42,500 bases of DNA. Source: Glandiceps talaboti. Lineage: Eukaryota > Hemichordata > Enteropneusta > Spengelidae. Positions 22,374 through 32,913 of this stretch are shown here, piece by piece. Position 1 is the stretch's first letter. Each line of letters starts with the position of its first letter. A program made the position numbers and the translations under genes. The notes under the pieces were generated by a model. That model ran no database searches. It was not told the DNA's origin and saw nothing but the letters and a program-made list of their open reading frames with translations. Where the stretch lies: contig NC_135561.1 in assembly GCF_964340395.1 (NCBI RefSeq), positions 9,493,732-9,536,231 on the forward strand. The letters are read 5' to 3'.

Positions 22374-22741
22374 CCCACCCGTTTGTGTGGTGTTTCTATG
22401 AGAAAATTGAAAAAAAAGCGTACAGTCATCAGCTTCAAGTTTTTATTGAACCATAATATAAGCCATTTTTCTCAAACCCATGGCAACTGTGTACAATGTT
22501 CAGCTTTAGAATGGTTTACTCAGTAGTAGAGAAGGGGTAATGGGTTACATTCATGGCACTAATAGTGACACACCTTTATGATTTAATGTAGTATCTTTGT
22601 ATATATATACTGGCTTGCCCTCCATATTCTATGTATTGTGACCGGGGGCAAGGAAGGTTGTGCCCAGAAGCTGTGTCTATCTACTGCAATGATCACGGCC
22701 TCTGTTAGTATTGTCTCCCTTATGCTCAGAAACTGGAGGGT

Positions 22742-22776
<35 letters not shown>

Positions 22777-23134
22777 TTGCTATCTGGAAACTGGGGTCGC
22801 CAGTGTCTAAATGCACTTTTATGGAGGACTGAGGATTTTGAACATGTGATGGTGACAAGCAGTATTCGAAACCACGGGCCCTACAAAGTGCGCCCTCATA
22901 TGACAAAGATCAAAACTTTTAATTTTAGGCGGTCTGTGGGTTTACATTATACATATATACACACATTCAAAGAAAGATCAAAAGTTAGGCTAGAAGTTCA
23001 ATCGGTCACTGTATCTCAAACGGCTATGGGGTTGATTGCATTGTACAAACCCTGTGAATTCTTGCAAACTTATCAGAGAATGTTCTACAAAAAGAAGGCT
23101 CCAATCATACGTCGAACAGCTTTCAAGTACTAGG
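22371..23134. other. Non-coding or TE-like stretch with (GT)n at 22744-22774
   Basis: A GT dinucleotide tract sits inside otherwise complex sequence. On the minus strand, 'gggcccgtggtttcgaatac' (about 22864-22884) resembles an RNA polymerase III B box (GGTTCGANTCC), as found in tRNA-derived SINEs. No clear A box was found, so a SINE is only a possibility. The 118-codon plus-strand frame ending at 23133 matches nothing I know. Confidence 0.3.
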
Positions 23135-23546
23135 TAATGTAAATAACTTTTTAATTGACAGCAGAGAACCACTAGAAAAAACACAACCAAATCTATATAT
23201 AATTGTAAGTTTCAGTATACCTGTCGATACATTCTTATTAAATATTTTATGAATTGGCAGATTGGATTTGTGATAGAGAATAATTATTACAATCAAATCT
23301 AATCTTGCATATTCAGATTTAAAGATTGATTTACAAAAAAATGAATGTCTTAATCTGGACAAGATATTATTTTGCGAAGTACTTCTTACTTCGAGTATTC
23401 CAAATATATTGTAGTGAATATCGTAATTATTTCAACACCTCCAGCGCTAATATAATGTTAAATATGGTAAATGACAACAGGTGTAAAATAACGGTTCTAC
23501 TTTGCTTAATTCCCCAGCGTCGATTTTTTTTATTGACATGTTTGTC

Positions 23547-23732
23547 CAGCCACAGACAAGTCCATTCCATGTAGCATGTATATTCCGGAGCCTGTTACAC
23601 TACATTAATTACTGCTACAGAGAAGACAACTGCAGAGTGAAACGTCATCAAGCCGTTGCAAATGATATCTGCCACCCAGACACTTGCACTAAAGTACTAA
23701 ATAAAAAGAAAACAAACAAGTTCCACAAATAG
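23547..23732 (+). CDS. Possible cysteine-rich terminal exon (weak)
   Basis: A T-rich tract followed by gtttgtccag (AG near 23549-23550) could be a splice acceptor. It leads into an open frame to TAG at 23730-23732. The distal part has four cysteines with spacing C-x5-C-x12-C-x4-C inside basic sequence (Tyr-Cys-Tyr-Arg-Glu-Asp-Asn-Cys ... Asp-Ile-Cys-His-Pro-Asp-Thr-Cys), and its codons look more gene-like than the surroundings. I do not recognise a domain and found no upstream partner exon. It may be chance. Confidence 0.25.
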   Translation, partial: QPQTSPFHVACIFRSLLHYINYCYREDNCRVKRHQAVANDICHPDTCTKVLNKKKTNKFHK

Positions 23733-24029
23733 TACATTCAGTGACCGTCTTGACACTTTAACAGAGTCGCGTCGTCACACCATTTTAGACAAAATGTCTT
23801 GACCAGAAACAATTCTTGTCTTTTTTTGGCCTTACATGTGATTATCTTTTGCTGAATATTTCGCATATCTGACAACAAACAGATACGTCCATTATTCATG
23901 AAACTATTGGACGCTGACAGAATATTATAAAGATACTTTAGCATTTGTTGATCTTAAAAATCGAAGTTGGCACGTGCACCACTCAATGAAATGCAATTTT
24001 GTATTGGAAAACTACGAGATATGTCAATG

Positions 24030-24222
24030 CCTGTAGTTCACACTAGGACCTATCCTCCGGAGAATCAGTGACTTAAATTAACTCTGGAGGTAATTTGCGT
24101 GTGTGTGAATGGTCGACTCCAGAGAATATGTGGATTATTTTACTGCAGAGGTTTTGGTTGATTCAGCTCCGCAGATCCTCCGGAGGCAAGGATTAGCTTG
24201 TACTAAGTTGTAGGTGTGAAAG
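24030..24222. repeat. Imperfect ~190-bp foldback (possible small MITE)
   Basis: 'ttcacactagg...tcctccggag' at the left is mirrored loosely by 'ctccggagg...gtaggtgtgaa' at the right. Several CTCCGGAG/CTCCAGAG-like motifs lie inside. There is no clear target duplication. It stands out as GC-richer than its surroundings. Confidence 0.35.
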
Positions 24223-26159
24223 CTTTACGCCGGTGTAAGCGCCCTCAATCGGTGTATTACAGTCATCGCACTAATTTCCCGGACAGCAAAATACCGATGT
24301 TGCCAGCTAATTAGTGCGCAATATCTGAGTTCGATCGACAATTACCGAGCCACAGGTTTATATTGTAAACTGATGTCGCCGTGTACTTAGGCCTTTCTTG
24401 TTTATTAGAACAGTGGTGTGTAGCACCATGGGTGAAGTCATAAAACTTTGTCCGGAAGAAACCATTTCATGTATTGGTTATAAGTTGGCATAAACATTAT
24501 TATTAGATCGTGCAAAGGACAAATTTCAAAAACGCTTTTGTATTTTAAGTTTTTAAATTGGTCGAAATGGTCCTGTAATAAACTCATCACACTTGATACT
24601 GGATTTTCTTTCCAAATGAATTTGTAGCTTAATTCGATACCAGTTTCAGATTTATCACATAGGAATGTGTAAACCATCACGTTTACAGTGAAACACCAGA
24701 AATTAAAACACTATTTTTCTCTAATTCACAGTTCATGAATATTAAATTCTATTGAAACCTTTACCTAATAATACGATAGATTTGTTTATTATCTTTTCTA
24801 TCAGCAAAAGATTACTTTACAAATATTTTACTGACTTATTGTGGGATAAAGATATATCGCGTTTGAAAGGACGATTTAAAAAGCTCCCTCAGCGACGATA
24901 CTTCCAACCATAGGCAAATCATCAACTATATCCGTACACAACTTTATTATGTATGATGGCAACACAGTAGAAACGAAAATGCCTCCCTCTACGTTGTGAA
25001 GATTAGGACTGCGTTGTTCACACAACTTACTCCAGAGATAAAAACAAAACAAAAAAAATAAAATAATTGTCTCCTTTGCATCGCAACATGGATACATAAC
25101 TATTATCCTCGACTCATCAACTTTCAACGTATATATTTTGACTTTTGTTGTATGACGTCTGAAATCACAAGATTTCGTGTGTATTCTATGGGACTCGCCA
25201 CTTTTCAACCTAAAAAATAGTTACTGATAATTATTTCAGTCGAAATAAAATGTCAAACGAATGCAAATTAAATTGGACTGTTTTCCAAACTCAAATATAT
25301 CAATTTTTCATGTGTTATAAGATTATAGGAGAATGTGAACAAACGAGTTGAATGTGTAACCGTTTGTATATATGTGTGCAAAGCGTTGCTAAGCTATGCG
25401 CTAAGCATATATGTTTTCGTTTAGTGTGTCACGGCTGGGTTGTATCACAGACAAATTTTATTACTTGACTGTACATGTGGTTGTATGTGCTGAAACCACT
25501 GTATTGAAATGTACAGTCACATCCTGTATTGTAATATAATATACACCTATTGTTCGGCCTTATTAGCCTTAAGGCACTAATAGGCTTCGGCTCTCAGTCT
25601 CGGGAAACAGTTGGTACTTAAGAGCCCAAAGGATAATGTGATGTCTACAAGTGCCCAAGCAAGGCAAGGCAAGTGGTTTATAGAACACCACATTATTTAG
25701 CAAAAACTTTTTACCAGAGTCAATACAAATCACTGGCTTAACTACTGTGCTACTGTGCTCAGTCCTTAGGGAAAGTAGAAAACGAATATTTCCCTCTGAT
25801 GTCACTGTGGCTCACTAGTCCATACCACGTGACATTATCTAAGCCAATCACTGAACGGTGCATAAAACCTATATGTTATAATTTACAATATACACATTCT
25901 TATATACTATGCATTCCTCTGTCTACCCTGGACTGATATTCTACGGTCCTCCTGTAAAAGTGGCAAAGTAAGTGGAAATCTTGGCATCACTGCAGTAATG
26001 TTGAAAGTCATAGACTAAGTAGGACTGCAGAACATTTGCAAGTATGTAACCCTGTGTACGATTCTGGATACATTTAGTCAAATAGGAATTATTGAATGTT
26101 TGTTAGCGTAACAAAGAAAACAAATATTCACATTAAAGGAAGCTACCTCTGATGAGCCA
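24223..26159. other. Non-coding stretch
   Basis: No supported gene. A 'gcaaggcaaggcaagtggtt' stretch at about 25662-25681 resembles the 3' tails of some LINE/SINE families seen elsewhere, but no coding remnant accompanies it. Remaining short frames lack domains. Confidence 0.4.
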
Positions 26160-26340
26160 CATATTGATGGTTACATTGAAGATTATATTGTAGGTAGAGA
26201 AATCGACCAACAATTGAGAAAGCACTAAATAAAGTACAACATGGATTTATGACGGCTTCTTCCCTAGTCGTACACACACGATAAATCACTAGGTTTTACA
26301 TTATAGCAAATGTAATAGAACAGACTGTTAGATGATATGT
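26160..26340 (+). pseudogene. Decayed non-LTR reverse transcriptase fragment
   Basis: A frame near 26162-26226 reads Ile-Glu-Asp-Tyr-Ile-Val-Gly-Arg-Glu-Ile, resembling the 'E-x-I-V-x-x-x-I' region of CR1/Jockey-type RT. One frameshift later, 26222-26280 reads Leu-Asn-Lys-Val-Gln-His-Gly-Phe-Met, the 'QHGF' RT motif. A possible relic of motif A (Val-Ile-Tyr-Val then Asp) follows near 26338-26360. Stops and frameshifts show that it is dead. The fragment is short, so confidence is moderate. Confidence 0.45.
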
Positions 26341-26360
26341 AATTTATGTTTGATGTTAGC

Positions 26361-27530
26361 TTTCTCGTGTTTTTTCCTCGGATGCACAGATGATGCAGTT
26401 ATGACAGGTGTCACGCCCTGCTTCACAAGGAAAAGATATAACCATTGATCCGACTGTGATAATACTGATCATAAGTATGCCATATTATTCCCTGTAGGCT
26501 ATAAAAGATACACAAGACAGTCGCCTTCATGGAAGCATGTTGTCAAAGGATCATAATATCAACATTCGATAGATTTGATACTTTTCAATATTTTATTGTG
26601 ATGATTGTCGTCATAGCAATGGTAAGTAGCCTTTGATAGGGTGTGGTGCTTATAGTGGATTTGCTGTGATTTCGCGTTGTCATAACTTTCGATGTACAGC
26701 TTTCATAGCGCGTTTTTCTATATCAGCTCTATTTCAGTATAAAGTAGACAGGGGTCCACAATATATGCAGAGGCAGATTAATGAATCCTACACTCTTTAC
26801 CAGTATAATATTTTGAGTTCATTTATCATCCAAAACTTAACATGAATCCCAATATTTCAATACTCCCTGACAGTGACAAATTAAACAGCGTACACATTTG
26901 GGAAACATTGACAATTAATGGACCCCTTGAAACTAGACATGTCGAATATGAAAGTATGGTTTATGTCCTTTCGATCAGATTGTTCACCCATTCAAAGATG
27001 GTTTCCTAGATAAGCAAACCAAAGAATGAAAATGACAATATATCCAACCATTTAAAACCCTTTTTAAGATAAGGTTAACTTGTGGGTGTAAACGATAGTT
27101 GTTTGGAAGAGTTATTTTAAATGTTTCGTCCTGAACAATAGCATATTTAGGCACTATGACCTAATAAGATTACGCTAATGCGAGAACCTGGAATTGAAGC
27201 CGAGGCCTTTAAGTCACTTTAAGATATATGGAATACAACTCTGATGCAGTAATAAAATCTATCTGTAAGCATAAACCACTTGATCATATTTTGTTGTAAA
27301 GTTTTATATATAGAAATTGATAACAGTATGTCACTCTTACGGGACAGAAATTAGATAGAAGGTTTAGAAAGAACAGACTAAGATATACTGTCCACACCAC
27401 GCTCACACAAACACATTGGTTCGAGACCAAGCTAATTAACATTCATCACAATATGCAGTCATGGAAGAAAACAATAATATGACCATAACAATATTTGCCT
27501 ACAATATAACAATGACATAATAATCCACGG
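26361..27530. other. Non-coding stretch
   Basis: AT-rich sequence downstream (in gene sense) of the minus-strand peptide gene. No exon or repeat was recognised. Confidence 0.5.
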
Positions 27531-27545
27531 ATCATAGTAAATTGG

Positions 27546-27557
27546 TTTATTTTTATT
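27546..27557 (-). terminator. Two abutting AATAAA poly(A) signals
   Basis: On the minus strand two AATAAA hexamers lie back to back (27557-27552 and 27551-27546), about 120-130 bases after the predicted stop of the minus-strand peptide gene. This is a normal position for a polyadenylation signal and supports the terminal exon. Confidence 0.55.
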
Positions 27558-27676
27558 CAAGAGAATCTAATAAATGATACATCTGAATATCAACAAATGA
27601 GCGTTCGTACGTAGTGGTGCATACTAATAATGTGCATTGAGTTTCTTCTGTGTGGTTGTAGTCCCGACGGTTCCAA

Positions 27677-30600
27677 CTACCTGACGTACCTGAAATGGGA
27701 AAGAAAGAAATCATGATTAATCAGTGCCGCTGTACAAAAAAACACAGGATATTCTCGGATTCTCTTTTTATTTAAGGGCACACCATCTAGTCCGTCTACA
27801 TTAGGTGATCAAAACTTCGCAGATGTTAATTAGTACTCAGGCTGATTAAGTGGGTATTAGCAATTGGTAGTCAAGACACGGCTGCACAATATGTGTGCAT
27901 TGATTAAGAAATTTTTAAGTGCCTGTGAAATTATTGTCACAGCTCCCCCTAAAGAATGGTCATCAAATGAAATGAACGTATTGTATTATCTTGGGACGTT
28001 TCAAGCTTTGCCCTTAATAATGGTGAACATTGGTTCACCTCAGGCTATTTCTGCTTGAAATTTACCTTAGAGTATATTAATGTACATATTCATGGTTATT
28101 TTATGTAAGTCACAAAAAGAAACATGAAAACATCACTGTAAGCTTGTCAGATTGAGAACGTAAGAGAAAGGGTTCGAAAGGAAATGGAATATTTCATTAG
28201 CTATAAACTGCTGGCGAAATGTTAAATTCCGGCACTCGGCATGAAGAAATATAATCTTTTGACAGTAAAAGTGAAATATTAGTCGTGTCCCATTGCCTCT
28301 TGATGTAAGTGGAGGCAAAGCTAGTATAGATTATTTGTTTTTGCACTTCAGTCAAGTTTAATATTATACCGTAGTAGACGCAGATAAGATAGTTCGTGAC
28401 CATTGCAATTATCCACTGAATGAAAAAACATACATATTATAATATATAAGCTTTCTAGACACTACTCTATACCACTTAAATGGAGAATATAGTCCATACA
28501 GAAAATCTAATGACCAACCAGTGTACATTAACACTCAATCAAACCACCATCCCACCCCAACAGTAATCCGTCACCTCCCGGCAGCAATAAGTATATAAAC
28601 GAGTATCCAGCATCTCTTCCAGCAAAGACATGTTTGAAAAGCTGCACGTTTCTATAATAATGTGCTGCAAATCAGCGGCAATAATAGACAATTTAATATT
28701 TACGGAGACCCCATACATAGGTAACAAGAGAAACAATAGACAAAGAAGCATCATATGGTTTAACGACCATTGAGCAAGAGTGTTAAGTTAATCCGCAAGA
28801 TGTTTATCCATCTTATTGAGACGCATTTCCATAAAGACAACACACTACGGAAGATCTTCAACAAAGGAAATGTGAAAATCAGTTAAGATGCATGCCATGT
28901 ATATTAAGTATTTTGAAAGCCTACAATGAGGAAGTCAGTTCAGACGTTACAAAAGCACCTAATAAATCCTGCTGCAGTAGAGATCGTAAACAGTGTCCGC
29001 TCAATGGCAATTACCCATCAACCAACGTAATATACAGCGCACAAGTCACATCAAATAATAACAACGACACAAAACTGTACTTCGGGCTAGCAGAGAACTC
29101 ATTGAAACAACGATTCTCAAACCACAAACATCCATTTACTCATAAGAGGCTCCATTACAGCTCAGAGCTATCAAAAAAAGTTTGAAATTTGAAGGAAATG
29201 AACCAACCACACAAAATTGACTGGGATATCATCTCACGGAGTGGATGCTCACACAAATGAGAAGAAACTTTATAATTTCTGTTTAAATGAGAAATTATGT
29301 ATACTCAATGCAGAAAAGAGAATGCCAATGAACAAAACACAGTCTCCAAATGCCGACACGAAAACAAACATTTCCTCGCCAACTATAGATTGAAATAAAC
29401 CTCTGTAAGAATAGTTTAGTCCGACGATCTTGTTACGTAATGAATACACAAACATTTTACATCGGTCGCCTGGTGATCACTGAGGAAGCGTGAAGCTCCG
29501 AGTAACGACTTATGACATCCTTATATATAAATTTGCGAGACTGACATAAATCCATTCATTAATACAGAATACTTTGAGGTATTTAAAAAAAGAAACTGAA
29601 CATATAACAAACCACTTTTCTAAAAGAAGCTTAAAGACAATATATAAAATTGTTGATGTGAGATTAATGACAAATATATTGTGTTATATTTTACCTTAAA
29701 ATTGAAAGTGGAACTGTTGGGGTTCCTGGTGGATAACCATTCTTCCGCCGGAGAGCTATCAAATACAGATTTACAGCAGTCGAGTTAGTTTTCATGATAA
29801 CAGACAATGCTTTACAAGGAAAATCACACAAAAAAGTTTGAGAAATTAATGGCTACCTTATTGTTCTCACCTTTTACTTTTAAATGATTCGATATCAGAG
29901 GTGAGTATAGAAACGTCATGCTTTGCCCTCTAGCCCTTTCTTTACAAATACATATCTAGGTTTATGACATTTGGAACTTTCGAAGACACATTGGGAATTT
30001 ATACTGTACATATTAATAAACCTATGTAGAGATTTTCTATTATGGTAATAAGAAAAATACACAAGGTATTTTTAATTGTATAATTGTTGTTACTTAAGGT
30101 AGAATACGCCTCGCGGACAAATTTCCATGAAAATCAAAGTTTCTTAATTCTATCCAAACTTTACCTTATGACAGATCATTTATGGTCCTTTTGAAATGAT
30201 AACACATTTTGGGTCTGGCCGTCTTGTTTTCAAGTTAAGAAACTTTTCTTTTCTCATAGCACTTACACAGTATTCGTTATATTGGATTCTAAAATGACTA
30301 AATGTCGATATCACGACCTCTATTAAACAAATCATGTATGTATGTATGTATGTATGTATGTATGTATGTATGTATGTATGTATGTATGTATGTATGTATG
30401 TATGTATGTATGCATGTACGTGCGTACGTACGTACGTACTTTTGTGCGTATGTGCGTGTGTCTTGTTTGTTCTACATTTTATGAAAAAATGCATGGTAGT
30501 TTGTCAGTCTGAGCATTTTCTATTCTATTCTATTCTATTCTATTCTTTTCTATTCTATTCTATTCTGTTCTATTCTATTCTATTCTATTCTATTCTCAGT

Positions 30601-30706
30601 CATCTGTGTGCTGTGTGGGTATTTCTGGGTATCTTTATCCATAGATCAAAATGTTATGACTGACAGACAAACACAGACAGACAGACAGACAAACAAACAA
30701 ACAGGC

Positions 30707-30742
<36 letters not shown>

Positions 30743-31813
30743 GGGCAACGATCGATTGAGAATTTTTACCTTGAAACAAATCTTGCAGGGTACCTTGGCG
30801 ACTTCCTCTAGATCCTCTCTGCGCTCTCCGGAATGCATTTTGATATATATTATCTACAATATTAACAAAAAGGACCGTTAAATACAATCATCAGAGCAAA
30901 CGCGTTAAAACAGAGGATTTTAATAGAAATGTTTGTCATTGAATGACCAAAATGAGCACTTGAATTCAGTTTCTTTGCTAAATGATAGTCAACACATAAA
31001 TTTGTTCAAGTCGCAATACTTCGGTGGTAATATTTACTTCTGGGGTGTTATACACGACCATACATATTTTTACATCAACATATAAGATATGATAATAGTT
31101 CATTATTATATAGTTTTCGTGATACCAAATTGCATTGTTTTTCTTTGTGTACGCTTTTAACAAAGATCAGTCTGGATATTTCCCAAAGAAAATCAGCATA
31201 TTAATTTTGAATGAATTTGACAGTTTTAAGAAATAGATAGATGGACTCTGTTGTAGGTATCACATCGCTTTGCGTTCCGCACCGCAGCCTCTATGAGTAC
31301 ATTACACGATGTCATCAGATGACGGATTTGAAGCAATATCTGGCGATGTACGTTTTGATCAGATACACAAAGTATAGTTCCCAAAAGAATTCACCATCTT
31401 TATTTTTTACTTTCTTACTTTGTTTTTACCACTTGTTCTTTATATGTAAATTTAAACTCAAAGTGTTCAAGAAAGATACGCAGTTCGTTGAACAATCAAT
31501 TTCTATTTATAGAACATTTAGGTCAAACCAAGTTTATAGTGTCTTAATATGTAAATCACTAGTATAATTAACTTGCAAAAAACGAAAGAAAGTACTAACA
31601 ATAATGATGATGATGAATATAGGAGAGGGGCTTTGAGAAATCCAAGGGCACAAAATCCAAGTAATTTCAAAAGTGATCAGCGCCAGACTTTCAACATTTG
31701 ACACTGTTTAGTACCACCTATTACAGTACATATAATTTGCTTGTCTTCATTTCATCATTTAACACACTGTGGTATTGAAAAAATGAAAAAGGTTTTAATA
31801 AGTTGCTTATTAT

Positions 31814-31889
<76 letters not shown>

Positions 31890-31911
31890 ATAATAAGCAA
31901 CTTATTAAAAC

Positions 31912-31990
<79 letters not shown>

Positions 31991-32869
31991 TGTATATTAT
32001 ATATTATATATCATTATTATTATTATATATTATTTATTATATATTATATATTATATATTTACCATTCTGTTCAATTATTCAGCTTGTATCCTTTAAAGGT
32101 TATCAAAATGTTAGAAGTCAGAATGTAAGTATTTCAATTCGCTGCACTGTAATCAAATCTGTGAGAAATACTTTTGAACACTGTAAACATTTTACCTTTT
32201 AGTTTTGTTTGCTTCTTATTTTCTGAAAACACCAACATTTCTTACAGTTTCCTAAAACCCTGTACTTTAACGATTGAATTTGAAAATTCATTTCTGTCAT
32301 TTAGACGTCATATTTGCCATAATGACTTCAGAAGAAATAAATTAACTACTGTTATCTGGTTTTGTTAGATATAGATTAAAAAGAGACTCACTTTTAAATG
32401 AAGTGTTAACATACATTCAGTGTGTCATTACGTGTACTTATGTACATTGGTACTTCGAGTAGACTATACAATACACACAACGTAGATCAACAGTGCGACA
32501 ACAAATACTACCAAACCAGAGAGACCTTAGAAATTTATATACGTTTTATTTTCGCAACTTAGTATCGTCTTCACAATAGTAAGGTCCCTGAAGGTTGAGT
32601 GGGAAACACTGTCAACATTAATATTTAATTTTAATCATTCTAGTTCTATTAAATCCGGTTGAGTTGAATAATTAATCCGAATATTCATAAACTCTGCATC
32701 TTCACGAGCAGAGTCAAATCCTTCTTGTTGCTTTAGAGAATGTATTATTTCTGACATATATACATATTCATTATGGGTAGCAGCATCAGCATCAGCAGTG
32801 GCTTCAGCAGTAGCCACAGCAGCAGCAGCAACAACAACCACCACCACCACCACCACCACCACCACCACC

Positions 32870-32913
<44 letters not shown>

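Noticed and set aside
22078-22526. Overlapping His/Thr/Tyr- and Met/Tyr/Val/Cys-rich frames
   Set aside because: These are translations of a CATA/TATG array on both strands; the same applies to 30180-30663, 37201-37771 and 40290-40783.
22864-22884. tRNA-derived SINE on the minus strand
   Set aside because: Only a B-box-like stretch is visible; no A box, tRNA head or terminal tail could be defined.
31255-31348. Exon-like GC-richer patch on the plus strand
   Set aside because: The acceptor is weak, no partner exon was found, and it lies inside an intron of an antisense gene candidate.
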